DNA of 64,000 nt. Source: Archegozetes longisetosus. Taxonomy: Eukaryota; Arthropoda; Arachnida; Sarcoptiformes; Trhypochthoniidae. The stretch covers positions 3,100,001 through 3,164,000 of the forward strand of contig JAEMBT020000001.1 of NCBI GenBank assembly GCA_018873245.2. Direction: 5' to 3'. Positions 24,203-36,190 of the stretch are shown piece after piece. The notes under the pieces are model-generated. The model was not told the DNA's origin. It was given only the letters and a program-made list of their open reading frames with translations, and made no database searches. Every line of letters begins with the position of its first letter. The stretch's first letter is position 1. The position numbers and the translations under genes were made by a program.

Positions 24203-24385
24203 TCAGCCATCCTGTCGACTGGAGTCACGATACAAATGCATAATGTGAACATTTGGACACATATAAGTGCCGCGCTTTGGTATCAGTTCCCAATCAATTA
24301 ATTGATTTAGTGTCCTATCGCTCAGTGTGACACTACCATTGAGGTCAAGTAAATTATGCAATTCTAAAAAATGAATGCCTTTCAT
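24203..24385 (-). pseudogene. Merlin/ISXO2-like transposase N-terminal fragment
   Basis: A 60-residue frame: MKGIHFLELHNLL..., then DWELIPKRGTYMCPN, then LYRDSSRQDG, followed by a stop. The next codons read TGA-AAA-TGG (stop-K-W), suggesting an original ...DGWKW... motif. The 'L(I/L)P..R.CP....M.L.....DG.KWRC' layout is that of the zinc-binding N-terminus of IS1016/Merlin transposases. The second cysteine and the DDE core are absent. Confidence 0.5.
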
Positions 24386-24738
24386 TTCAAATTACTTCAC
24401 AATTACTTTACAAATAGCCTTAAAATTCAATGTTAATTAACTCAAAACAAAATTAAAACATTGCAACAATTAAAAATATTTATTCTAACTTTCTTTTTTG
24501 AAATTCCCGTGCGTTTTGAATAAGATCTAATTGTTATTAAATTCACGAGATAACAATTACAAAAATGGTGCCAGTAAAGTCAAATTTAGCCTAAATTTCT
24601 TTAAAATGTGCAGTCATGATAAAAAATGTATAAACTTCTAATCCCTGTTCAAATTTATTCTAATCTAATTTCATGTAATGTTTGGGAATTTGCTCACTGA
24701 AATCGATTTCAAAGTAGACCATTTAATAAAGATATGCA

Positions 24739-24972
24739 CATCCATATAACAATTCACCAAATATTCCGCAACTTCAACCAATAGAAAAGCTTTGGGGTAT
24801 ATTGAAGTCTAGAGTACATGAGAATTGCTGGGAAGCCAAGAATATCGAACATTTGAAGTGGAGGATAAAGAAAAGGTTGTCTGAAATCAGTCCAGAGACT
24901 TTAAAAGACCTGATGTCTAAAGTGAAGACAAACGTCAGAAAAGCTGCTGATCTCGGAGCAAATTTTTGCTAA
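24739..24972 (+). pseudogene. Tc1-like transposase C-terminal fragment
   Basis: An uninterrupted frame contains NSPNIPQLQPIEKLWGILK, then WEAKNIEHLKW, LSEISPETLKDLM and NVRKAADLGANFC, ending in TAA at 24970-24972. 'NSPxxxxxPIExLWGxLK' is the region around the third catalytic acid of Tc1/mariner-type DDE transposases, here with three extra residues. It begins within a few bases of the inner breakpoint of the segmental duplication (24734), so it may mark the rearrangement point. Confidence 0.65.
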
Positions 24973-25148
24973 ATTAAAGATTATTTTCTGTACTTTTCCT
25001 TGATATCTCATTTATTAAGATATGTTTATAACTATTAGAGTTATTGAAAGCTAAAAATCGTGACAATTTTTATTTGTATTTCTCTAGTCATTAAATTGTT
25101 TAGTGCTTCACTTTTAACCTAATACTATATTTTCTGGATTTGATCATA

Positions 25149-25528
25149 TCAGGTCAGTCAATAAGTTCTCGGCCCAACACCTTTCCTGATATATTTGAAT
25201 ACTGATTTTCATACCAATAATGGTGTTATGCTTCAAAAGATTGCATACCGAAAATTAGCCGGTTTCGCTGAAAGATAAAAAATTTAGACAACATTTTGTG
25301 CCAAAAACCACTTGAGAATTCCTAGAAAATTTGTTTTCTTTTTCTCTTTTCTATTGGGCCTATGTATTGTTACGTCTTCTTTAACAGTTTATAATTTTAT
25401 TACTACTATGAGAAATCAATTAATTTTTAGAATGAGATCTCGTGAGATATGGTTCTATTATCACTATCAAAATCAACATTCAAAAATATAAGGAAAGGCG
25501 TTAGGCCGAGAATTTTCTGACTGACCGA
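25149..25528. mobile_element. mariner-type MITE, TA duplication
   Basis: The left end is GGTCAGTCAATAAGTTCTCG (25152 on). The right end is the complement of CGGTCAGTCAGAAAATTCTC, and pairing continues through 'gcc.aac.cctttcct' and 'tatttttgaat'. TA lies at both borders (25147-25148, 25529-25530). It is about 380 bp with no coding region. Confidence 0.7.
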
Positions 25529-25530
25529 TA

Positions 25531-27353
25531 AATCTATATACGAATAAATACAATGTATCCGAATCTTAACTATTGATCAATTTTTTGCATATCTATAACC
25601 AAAGGGTTTATAAAAGTTTTTATCGTCTTGAGTTTTCAGTTTCAAATTCTGTATTAATTAATTTTTTTATTTGAGCTAAAATTTCTTTAGTTTGTTTGAA
25701 AGTAGACAACAGATAGAAAGTTATCGCATGAAAATTAAGTTCAAAATTGTGTAAAACATTTGAGTAAATTTACCACAAATAATCGTCTTTAGAGTATTAT
25801 AAAGTAGCATCTGTAATATTATTTCGATAGAGATAGAATTTATAGCACTGATCTAACATAATAGTTAAACTCTTAGTATTCAAATTATTCTTTTATTAGA
25901 TTAATTTATTATCAGTGAGAATAATATGATTAACCCCTACTCTATAAGCAGTTAACCATACTGTTTAGCATTGTTTAAAATAAGGTATAATATTTAATTA
26001 TTCATCAAATCATTAGTGAAACTAAATTTTTTACGTGAATCCTATTCATATGACCGTACTATTTAACTTCCATATTTAGCTATTGATTAGTTCTCCCTTA
26101 CGTCTGATTCAAGTGATAATAAATTGAAAATAATACAAGTGTTTCGATTGAGTTTTCTTCCATTCTATAACTTGAAAAATGAGAAATTCAATCGATTACA
26201 TCTGCAGGACTTGACTTACGTGAATTGTGAACGAGGCATCATATGAACTGTTTTTAAAGTGATATTTATTTATTGATTTACTGAAAATACTTCAACTAAT
26301 TTAAGTAAAAATTATGATTTTTTTATTTCAATCAATTTTTACTGCCCTTAAATTTTAAACTTACCTCACCTAATAAAAGACTTACGTCTAACAGTTTTCT
26401 CTCAATATTTATTTCAAAAGCTTTATTTGAACTACTTCAAAGACCTAGTTATGTCACTAAATACCTTATCGTATGATAGTCACAATTGAAACTTTCAAAG
26501 CATTAATACAAACTTCATAGTAAATACTGTAACTTAGGTTCAATCTTATTGTTGAAAGTATTCACACAAATATTACTTCATTTGCCAGTTTATTGTTGTG
26601 AAAGAGTACTTTTAATCTTATCGGAAAATTAAGATTTGATACTTACCTGAAATCTAATTAATAACTTGTTTGTGATAAGGTTTTTCGCTTAAGGTAGTTA
26701 ATCAATTCACGGAATACAAAATTTTTTGAAGTGAAAATTGAGACAAAGCTCTCAAATATTTAAACGTGTGCATGAAAAACATTTTAAGCGAGAAAATAGT
26801 CAAAATGTTCATAACGATTGTGATTAGTTTGTTATAACAAGCGAAATATGGGCTCAACTGCCTGAACGAGATTTTATAAATTCAATTCCGATATATTCGT
26901 CAATTTTAAGTTAGTTTACACAAATTTATATAAAATTAACAGATTAATTGCTACATAAAATAAAATGACAAAAATAGCAGTAGGAAATCCGTCCATCAGT
27001 TATATAGCCGGAAGATTTAGAGCCATTGATGTAAACGTAATATTGAGTTATACAAGCGGAAGATTTGCAATCATTCATTTGAACGTGATATTTTATTATA
27101 TTTGGCAATTTATTAATATACCGAGAATAACAAATATTTATAATTCAGTTATTGACCACTCTGTAAAGGAAACAAATTGAAAATTCAATTTGTATATAAA
27201 CATTTGCTCAAGCTTTTCAAAATTTTTTTGAAGAATAAAAATATGATTAAAACCAATAAATGTTAACACTTAATGTCTTTGCCTGGTTTTGAATGTTTTA
27301 GTTTTTGAATAATCTGTAACAACAACTGATTGTGACCTTCATATTGGATTAGC
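25531..27353. other. intergenic upstream of the protease gene
   Basis: AT-rich, with no clear gene. A 71-codon frame at 26965-27180 contains two similar ~17-residue segments (ISYIAGRFRAIDVNVI and LSYTSGRFAIIHLNVI), but it has no neighbours or splice signals to support expression. Confidence 0.4.
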
Positions 27354-27361
27354 TATAAATA
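27354..27361 (+). promoter_or_regulatory. TATA box of the CUB/trypsin gene
   Basis: TATAAATA at 27354, followed 26 bases later by an initiator-like TTCACTT with a candidate start A at 27380. The ATG at 27404 would leave a 24-base leader. The spacing matches arthropod TATA-Inr promoters. Confidence 0.55.
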
Positions 27362-27403
27362 TTGGTTTGTGAAAGATTCACTTAGCAGAGAAGAGTGAAT
27401 AAA

Positions 27404-30400
27404 ATGAAACCAATATTAGTATATTGTGTTTTACAAACTTTAATAATTTTAGTCAATTCTCAAAGAGAAGTCAAATCTAGGAGTAGATATGTTGATATTA
27501 AGCTAACTGATGAGGTTCCAGTTCAATATATCGAAAGTCCTGGATTTCCAAGTAAGCCTTACCCGAAAAATTACGACATTCAATACGATGTGACCGTAAG
27601 TTAAATACATATATTCCTGTATAATCTCTAATTAATCAAACTTCGAACCCTTTTTCTTAGGTCGACTTATCCGACAAAATAGAACAATTGGCAGCACGCA
27701 TTCTTATTAAGTTTGAATATCTTGCTATCGAACCCAGTGATAACTGTAGGAATGACAGCTTAGAAGTCATCTTTCCTAAAGGAGAATCACGAGTGTATGT
27801 ACTACTTTCTTTTCGATAGTAATTCTCAGTGTCCTATTGTTATTACTTTATAATTACTCCCAATAAATAGGTTTTGTGGTGTTCACGCTGGAAAGACAAT
27901 TATTTCTGAATCAACTTCAGCGAGTATTTACTTTTCCAGCAACTATGTAGAAGAAGATCGAGGTTTTAGAATCCGTATTGAAGTGAAGCGATCGAAATGT
28001 TCGTTTAGATATTTGGATATTGGTCAAGGAGTAATACAAACACCAAACTATCCAAGTCGTTACAGAAAAGAAGAAACCTGCATCTGGCACATCACTGTTC
28101 CTCAAGGAAAGTTTGTTAAACTCACTTTTGATCAACCTTTCAATATCAATACCTCATCCAAAATTTGTGGTGAAGATTATCTTCTCGTTAGTAAGTCTGG
28201 AGATCTCGACACTGATGTTCACAGGTATGGCTTGAGATTATAGTTGCTTTTCTCATAAAATAACGACAAAAATTTAGACTTGAATTTGTGTTTCGAGATA
28301 CAGATCGAAATGCAGACTAAAATAAAGAACTAAATTTTGAGTAAGATCTTAATCATGAAAGGCTATACCTTTCATCAACGTTTCAGACCTCAGACACGTT
28401 TTAAGTGATCAGGTTTTAGGTTAAAAGTATCAAATAGTTATTTAAAGCGATTTCATGCTATCTGAACAACATTTTTTGAATCTGAACTTCAATATTGTAT
28501 ACTTCGAATTTTAAGTACAAGTTATTGATTACTCTTTGATCGCTTCTAAAAATCTCTTTTCTGTGTTCTCATTAATACATCGTTTGAAAATTGATGTCTA
28601 GAAAATGTTCTATGACTTGAACTTAACTCACATCACTATCAAAAGTATAAAAGTCTGACTACAAACTCAAAGTATCGCTGATAATAAACCGATATATGAT
28701 ATGCTGTAAGCACAAAGAAATAGTAAATGAAAACGCAATCTTACGCAAAAAGAAACACAAGTTATCATAACAGATGCTTTGCTTCATTCCCTTGACTTCA
28801 ACTTTGATAAGTTGTTAAAGATTATGATTACAGATAATATTATAGTAGAAAATGAGTTTTGGGAGAATGATTTGCGTTAATGAAATCAAAAAGAGATGTG
28901 GTTCATGCTAGTACTCAATATTAAGGTTTAGGATATGAAATGTAGATTTTCTGTTAGACACGTAAAAATCTATAACATATAACTGAATAAGATAATGAAA
29001 ATGACATTCAAATGAGAAATAATTAATGTGTTTACCAGGTTTTGTGGCAATGAGACACCAGATGCGATAATATCACAATCGAATACAATGCTTATAAAAT
29101 TCAATTCAGACTGTTGCAACACTGGTAAAGGGTTTAGAGCAACATTTATTGAACATGACATGCCTGAAGCTGCACCTGAAAGACTGCCAATGTTGACACC
29201 GGAATCATGTCGTAAGCTTTCAAATGCAGTTAAATATTTCAAAGGTTTATACTTTCATTAAACCATCATCTCCTCAATAGCTTGTGGCAAAGAAAACGAA
29301 AGAGCGTTCCGTATTGTTGGAGGAACTGAAGTAACTCCGGCTCACCGCTACCCATGGATGGCGTCAATCGTAACGAATCGTAACTCTCCGTTCTGTGGAG
29401 GAGTTTTGATCAATGATCGGTAATAATTACTGATGATTATTGACTGGTAACCAAAATATAAGCTTATTTTCAGTTACATCCTGACGGCATGTCACTGCGT
29501 ATCGGACGAAACAGAAGACCAGATAAAAGTGAGAGTAGGTCAGCACAGCCTTTTGGAGTCGACACCAATGTTAAGCGTGTCAAAAATCATCATGCATAAA
29601 GACTACGATACAGTTTCTCAGTTCAATGACATAGCATTGCTTAGACTTACAGACCCGGTCCAATTCAATAGAAACATTCTTCCAGTATGTTTGCCTGCCA
29701 GTGACCTGGAAGACCCCGATGGTCTGTTCGTGGCAGGTTGGGGTCGTTTAGATGAAGGTGGACGTACTAGTGACAAGTTGCATCAAATAACTTTACCACA
29801 ATATTCTAAAGCCAAATGTCAGGCCAAGTTCGGTGGTCTCGTCACTGAGAACCATATCTGTGCGGGTGGGATCAAAGGTCAAGACGCGTGTCAGGGAGAC
29901 TCTGGTGGGCCTCTCACTAGTCGTATCAATAATCGCGTCAATTGTGTCGGTGTTGTCTCGTGGGGAATAGGTCTGCATTTCATACTGTTTATTTTAAAAC
30001 TATTTCTATACATACAGACACCTCTCGTTATAATAAACGCTCTAATGCACTAGAAATCAATTGATTATAACAAGGGTTCGCTATATCGAATATAGTGTAC
30101 GTAGTCTGCGGATCAAGTAAATTTTTTTAAAAATGTTGATTACAGCTCGTACTTGACTATATCCGGCTTGATTATATCGAGAATCAATTATATATTCAAT
30201 TGTATTAAACTCTATGATAAGGTTGTGCTCGCGAAGACTACCCCGGAGTCTATACTAAAGTTGCCTCATATCTGAAATGGATTGAAGAAAATACAAGAGA
30301 CGCTCGATATTGTGTCCCACCAATTTCAAACACGACTTCAAATGAAATTATGGACCCGCCCATTCAACCAAATTATGAAAATTGTGGTATTCCAAACTTC

Positions 30401-31204
30401 AGTCCAGCTAATAGAATAGTTGGTGGAACAGAGGCCTCGCCACAAGAATTCCCGTGGACTGTAATACCTTAATAAAGATTCTCAAGATTCTAAGATAACA
30501 GAATTAATATAAAATCTATTGTTTAGGTCGCGATCGCATACAACGGCCAACTGATAAGCGGCGGCTCACTCATTGCAGCAAACGTTGTGCTCACATCAGC
30601 CCAGAAATTAAAATCAATATTGCAATCGACTCAACCATCGAATATTAAGATAATAGTTGGCACGCACGATATCACAAAAAGCGAACCAACCAAAAGAGTC
30701 TATAGTGCGAAACAAGTGATAATTCACCCTCAATTCGGAGTTAACACTCCACTCGACTATGATTTCGCTTTAATCGAACTGACACCAACAAAAGAAGGCT
30801 TTTCACCGCTTTATAGACCGGTATGTTTGGTCAGAAGTGATACTCCTTACGTAGTCGGCAATCCAGCCATAGGCGCCGGTTGGGGACGAACCTCAACACG
30901 AGGTCCTGGAAGTCCAGTATTGCGAAAAGTCACTCTTCAGCTCTCAGATCGTCGTCAATGCACCACAACCTACAACAACGCTGTGACCAATACTATGGTC
31001 TGCGCTACTGCCGACAACAAAGATATGTGTGTTGGAGACGGTGGCGGACCTCTGATGAAGTATTTGGACGGACGCATGTATTTGGTTGGAGTCATGTCTT
31101 GGGGTTCTTCTGAAGGATGCGCTGTTGGAAAGCCAAGCGTTTTCGGGGACGTTAGACATGCTCTGGATTGGATCGAAACGGTGACCGGCATCAAAACTGG
31201 ATAA
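27404..31204 (+). CDS. secreted CUB-CUB-trypsin-(inactive trypsin) protein, 8 exons
   Basis: Exons inferred from GT-AG borders and frame: 27404-27595, 27661-27794, 27871-28224, 29039-29244, 29281-29419, 29474-29970, 30222-30460, 30527-31204. Phases all agree and give 812 residues. The start has a signal peptide ([19 protein letters not shown]). Two CUB-like domains follow (about 40-165 and 170-282; [28 protein letters not shown]). Trypsin domain 1 starts after R306 (RIVGG) and has His349 (TACHC), Asp394 (NDIALL) and Ser485 (GDSGGP). Asp479 in the pocket predicts cleavage after Lys/Arg. Trypsin domain 2 (RIVGG at 572) has Gln613 for His and Gly759 for Ser (GDGGGP) but keeps Asp666, so it should be inactive. 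The order recalls ovochymase-like multi-domain proteases and the clotting/immune proteases of arthropods; the exact role is unknown. AATAAA overlaps the stop (31203-31208). Confidence 0.88.
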
Positions 31205-32336
31205 TAAATAAAAACACTAATCATTTATTGACAGTACAAACATTGAAAACAAACTTTGAAACTAACTTTACGCAGCACACTCTAAGCTATTATGAATTTT
31301 TCACATCTGTTGTGACAAATTGAATTTGAGTAAAAAATATTCTCTATTATTAAGTTAACGTTTTTGTGTAATTTTGTCTGATTTTGCTAACATTTGTTTA
31401 GTTGTTGTTGCAAAGCGAACAAAAGCCAGATTTGGCTTTCTTTGACTTGAAATTATTCTCTGTTTGATATTTGTTAAGGCAATTCTTGGTAACTATCCGT
31501 AAAACTGTCCGTAAAAGTGCAATTTATACGTCGCTACAGGCAGTTCTTATATGCGAAATGAGTCTCTCATCGCTCGTTACCTATTGTACTACTGATGAGT
31601 GGGCGAAACCATATAATCATTTTGTTCAGTTACTACAATTTTCCTACTTTTCAGTTGCCACAATTCTCCTACTTTTACCCCAAATATTATTTCTTTTCCG
31701 CATTTTGTTTGTTCAGTCGCATCCTAACCTTCACTCCATCTCTCCCTCACTCGCCGCACACTCCAAACCAAAATTTCTGCCTAAATGTGTCCCTTAACTA
31801 AAATTAAGCTGAATTTCCAACTTTTATTCAATTTGTTTCGAGTCAAACTCACATTTGGACAGATTCGAGAAAAACATATCTATTTTTTGTGCAAATCTAA
31901 TAAATAACTAACTAGTAATTGACAATATCCTATACAGATATGATCTGAAGTTGTCTATGTGTGCACTTATTGCATTGTCGAGTGTTTGAAAAGCAATACA
32001 GATTTGAAAGCAATAGAGTTCTAACGCAATAGAGCTTTGACGCAATAGAGTTCCCAAAACGTCACGAGAGATGAGTTTTAAACATTTCAATCATATTGTT
32101 AATATAGATGTTTTTTACAATGGCTTATATAAAAACCAAACTCGGACGCACTAACAATGTTATGACACCAGAAGTATTGCACCGCAAAAACGATCCATTT
32201 TCGCAAGACGCTTTTTAGCTTATATTCCCAACACTAACACTATATTATTACAATAGAGAAAATAATTGCTGCCAAATTGAAGATGTATTACTTTATAGTA
32301 TCAATTCAGAAAGACTTTTAGACGGGGCAATGATCA

Positions 32337-32470
32337 GAGTCAGGCATTAGCTGACTGAGTGTAGTGACTGAGTTTCAATATAGTAACTGACTTTGTGCGT
32401 AGTGACTGACTGTTCGCATAGTGACTGATTCTAGACTACAGTAACTGACTGTAAACTATACTGACTACAA
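32337..32470. repeat. imperfect tandem repeat of 'tagtgactgactg'
   Basis: About seven diverged copies of a 20-24-base unit containing 'agtgactga' or 'agtaactgact'. Non-coding. Confidence 0.7.
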
Positions 32471-34334
32471 ACTTGAACATTTTCAGTGTTTAGTCATGAA
32501 TATGATTAGGTAATCACTCACCTAAATCTGTAGTGCGGTAATGATTTTTGTTAAAGCGTCAAACTTAAACATAGTAGTGAATGGTGTTTCGTTTTCCCAC
32601 GAGAATAGCTAACATTCAATATATACAGCTATACACTCTATCATACAATAATGTTGCGAATATTGTGTAATCTAATCGCCCTCTCATTGATGTATAAGTT
32701 TTTAACTGATTACACTCCACTCTATCTCTTGGCTCTGATCAATCAAATCCACAAGTATTAACTCTAATTTTCTATATAACCTCATGAGATACTACTTATT
32801 TAATAGAATATATCCGGAGTTGTCATACTATCAATTGAATGCTCAATCTTATTTTAACTATGTTCACTTTGCCTCAAAGTTCTTCCTTTCATAGCACACA
32901 AGTAGTCAAATATTTTTTTATTTTTTCAGTTTAATGCAAGCAATAAATTAATGAAATTCCAGATAATTTCCAATCAGCTATTTCTTTGTATTCCTATAAC
33001 AGAAAAGTAGAAGAATATCAAAAATTAGTATCGAAAACAATGCTAACGAAAGCAACTAATAGTAAATGAGAAACAAAACTCCCGAAATTTAATGAAGCTT
33101 TAGATAAGAGAAAATAATATAAAAATAAGAAGGAAGGAACCTAATGTCAACTTCAGTGGTCAACTTAAGAAATAAATCAAACATTGGTTCTCTTTGGACA
33201 TTTAAGAAGTTAAGAATAATTAAAAACAAACAAATAGAAATCATTGAATTTGTTTATAAACCGCAATATTTAAGCAGTATGTCATTAAGTAAGTCATTAT
33301 CGAAGGCCGAAAATTGACGTCCACATTACATAAGAAGTTTCATAATTTTAAAAATTTAAAGTTTAAAATTCAAAAAATTCAAAATTGACTCAACATCTCC
33401 TTGTGATGAATGAGATTGAGAAGTATTACGTAAATAACCTCATAAGACGACGACTTATCTAATAAAATATATCCGGGGTTGTCATGCTATCAGTTAAATG
33501 TTGAATAAAAATTTTAACTCAAGTTAACATGCATTAAAAGTCCAATCCTTTGATTTTCATAGATAACACATAAGTACTAAAACTTCGTTTTTCAATATTT
33601 AGTTTTTCAATTTTCTTTATTTTTCCGAATTATTCCAATTAAACACAGATCTAATAGAACTTAAGTTTAATTAAAAAGTAATATATAATAAGATAGTCTG
33701 ATAAGCGTTTTATGCGATTAATTACGCAATAGATCTGCACGACTGGTTCAACTTTAATAGCCTTTAGACATACCAAAAGTTAATTTGAATGCAATCTTTC
33801 TTCCACATAACTCCACATACCTTTACTTTGCCGCTTAGATTTACCACTTTGTAATCCCTTTAATTATTACTCTCTCCTTCCTTTTTCTAGTCAGAATCGT
33901 ATGCCTAGTCAACAGTTGTCTTCTTCTCCTTTTTGTTTTTGTTCGTTGTCGTCTTGTTCTCTTTCTTCTTCTTCATTAATAATTAATGGAATTTTTGCGA
34001 ATGCAGTGAAACTATACTGGTTCTCATGACTAAAAACAACAGATCTTGATATAAATCGGCATATATTGCATCTAATAAAAAGTTGTTTCTTTTACGATAT
34101 CAAAGAATATGTTGTTCTTCTTTCATTTTTGCCAGTGGTATTTTAGAGAAACCTGAAGGAATTCATTCGTTTTTATCTTAAAAGTCAATCAGTTTCAAAG
34201 AAATCTTCAGAATTAAATGAAAGTATTAGTTCTCCAATCAGAAAACTAGAGAAAACTAATGTTAAATAGCATTAGATTTCTGATTAAATCCAGATTTGAG
34301 AGCTCAAAAGTTTAAATTTGTTAGTTCAACTTCA

Positions 34335-34337
<3 letters not shown>

Positions 34338-34391
<54 letters not shown>
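34338..34391. repeat. (GA)n microsatellite, ~27 units
   Basis: A pure GA dinucleotide run. GAGA tracts near developmental genes can bind GAGA factor in insects, but length alone does not show function. Confidence 0.95.
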
Positions 34392-34393
<2 letters not shown>

Positions 34394-34519
34394 AGAAAAA
34401 TATTAAGTAATTTACATAAATGTAAGAATGAGTTATGATTATCTTATGAGCTCTACTTGTGATGTGTTGCCCTTTAGCACGACAGGTGCATCAGTTTTTC
34501 TGGAAAAGACACACGACAA

Positions 34520-34554
34520 CACGTGCGATTTCTTCGGGATCTATGCCGTGGGAA
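34520..34554 (+). promoter_or_regulatory. E-box plus Su(H)-type site pair upstream of Hey
   Basis: CACGTG (34520-34525) lies 21 bases before CGTGGGAA (34547-34554). The first is the class B site bound by Hey/Hairy-type repressors; the second fits the Su(H)/CSL consensus. The pair is 4.3 kb upstream of the Hey ATG. Function is inferred from motif match only. Confidence 0.35.
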
Positions 34555-35019
34555 ACCATCTCTAGGGGGAGGAGAGCAATAGATGCCAGGGGTCGAAAGG
34601 CAGCTATTATGGCGTCACTGAACGCAACATAACAAAAGATAGGAGAAAATCGTGCTCAAAACTAATACTGTGTAACTTAAACTTCATATACATTATGCAT
34701 TTATAGCAAATACACTACTTTTCTGGACAATACCTCATCGCCCGGGGCTTAGAGTTTGAAAATTCTGATAACAAACAAGAAAAGCGTTCTTAAACAAGTC
34801 TTAAAGAAGTTGAATAGCTAGTTAAGCACGCGCTATATTCACTCTTGCATATTATTTCCTCCCCATTTCTTCCTCTATCAAATATTTTCCATCTTCTACA
34901 AAAAATACGCTCTTAACCCAAATCTTATTGAGGGCATATACTTCTAAGTTATTTTTTATTTGTTATTAAACTCTTGCAAGAGTTTGCCAGCGAGAACAAA
35001 ATATTGTATTGGGAGGAGA

Positions 35020-35165
35020 GAAATGGTTGATGCAAGTCAACAATAGTTATGCAACTCAGGAATAGTTTATGCAACTTAAGAATAGCTACGAAACTCAAGA
35101 ATAGTCTATGTAACTGGAGAACAATCCACACATCAGAAGAGCAGTCTATGCAACTGAAGCGTTGA
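35020..35165. repeat. degenerate minisatellite 'atgcaact.a.gaatagt'
   Basis: About seven diverged copies of a ~20-base unit such as 'aatagtttatgcaactta' and 'aatagtctatgtaactgg'. Non-coding; the minus-strand frame across it only reflects the periodicity. Confidence 0.65.
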
Positions 35166-36104
35166 TAATCGTATAGTCACGCCGTCAATTGTCGATTATT
35201 GCGGTGCAATTTTTGATTATTATTGGCATCGAATATGATTGCAACTGAAAAGCCAATAAAAATGCGTAACCAATTGATGAGACAAATCATTCTCTATAAG
35301 ATTCATGAGATTATCATGAAGTTGAATGGAAGAAACTTGTTGGACATGGTGTTGCATGTTTTGCTTTCCATTGTCTGGTTATGTTATTTAATCGTAGTCT
35401 TCAATGTGGTTCCCACGCTTCAAGAGAGCACTGATTCCATTGCATTTGCACTTTGTTTGTATTTCAATCCTCAGGCCATATCAAATTTGGTCGTTAGAAA
35501 TTCGCCGATTTAGTCTTATAAAGTCTTGTCAATTATTTGAATAGGATTACGAATAAGACTTTATAGGACTGACCAGAAGAACTGGTAGCTAAAAACGCAA
35601 CTATGAGAAACAGATAGTCATTTGAAGAATTAAGCGATCATACGTTTTGTTACGAGACGCTCTCTTAATGAACTAATACTCTGAAGAATGTTTAATTCTC
35701 GTTATTTTGAAAATCCTATAAGTTTGCTATCAGATTGTTGAGAGAAATTACATTAACAATGGATTGCATGTCAGCGGCACTACTAACATGTTATCACAGA
35801 ATTATATAAACTTGTGGATTTTCTTTCTCACGATGATTTAAATTAAAATCAATTTAATCCATGTTAAGCCTAGTTAGTAAAAATAGTTTAGATATACTTC
35901 ATTTATTTTTCCCAAAATAGTTTGCTTTCAAAGTCGACGTTATTATGCAATTTAATGATCACTAAAAACTAATCTAATCAGAACTTGTAGTACTAGTACA
36001 GGTGCCCATTATGTATACTTTAAATTGATAGCACTATTTATACAGAAAGGGAAGCGTAGTAACTAATATGTAAACTTTACTTTTCCCATACGCACACCTG
36101 GCTA

Positions 36105-36190
36105 TGAATCTGGCTCTGAACCTGGCTTCGACTGTGACTCTGACTCGGGCACTCACTCAAGCACTCACTCTGACTCTCACTCTCACTTTG
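36105..36190. repeat. 'gactctgactc' simple repeat
   Basis: Runs of six-base units (ctggct, gactct, cactca, cactct) over ~85 bp. Confidence 0.7.

Larger units (their letters stand above)
23298..24591. mobile_element. Merlin-like DNA transposon, internally deleted
   Basis: TAAATTTCTT flanks both ends (23288-23297 and 24592-24601). The right duplication arm has the uninterrupted site (complement of about 49793-49803). The termini form an inverted repeat: ACTTTATTGGCACCATTTT at left and the complement of ACTTTACTGGCACCATTTT at right. A minus-strand protein fragment resembling the ISXO2/IS1016 transposase N-terminus lies at 24203-24385. A possible C-terminal tail (EFFKIAGHVCHPHLPTDS) follows in the complement of about 24090-24165. 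Merlin elements make 8-9 bp duplications, which fits. Confidence 0.65.
4640..24734. repeat. left arm of a large inverted segmental duplication
   Basis: Read backwards, this arm is colinear with 49661-60480. The landmarks are 24734-24600 with 49661-49790; 23280-22500 with 49810-50555 and 51764 on; 22260-22130 with 52320-52530; 19320-19074 with 52550-52740; 18290-18100 with 52750-52930; 17760-16620 with 53275-54330; and 12430-4640 with about 55570-60480. The arms differ by transposon insertions and by the length of the TPR array. The left arm is longer because it carries more insertions. The outer limit near 4640 is approximate; the inner limit at 24734 is fairly sharp ('gaccatttaataaa' in both arms, then divergence). 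Confidence 0.85.

Noticed and set aside
26965..27180. 71-codon ORF with two similar GRF segments
   Set aside because: Internal similarity is weak, it is short, it has no neighbours or signals, and it sits just upstream of the protease promoter.
35223..35513. 96-codon ORF with one hydrophobic segment
   Set aside because: It is isolated in intergenic DNA, with no homology recognised, no splice partners, and its start is not in a good context. A chance frame of this length is plausible.
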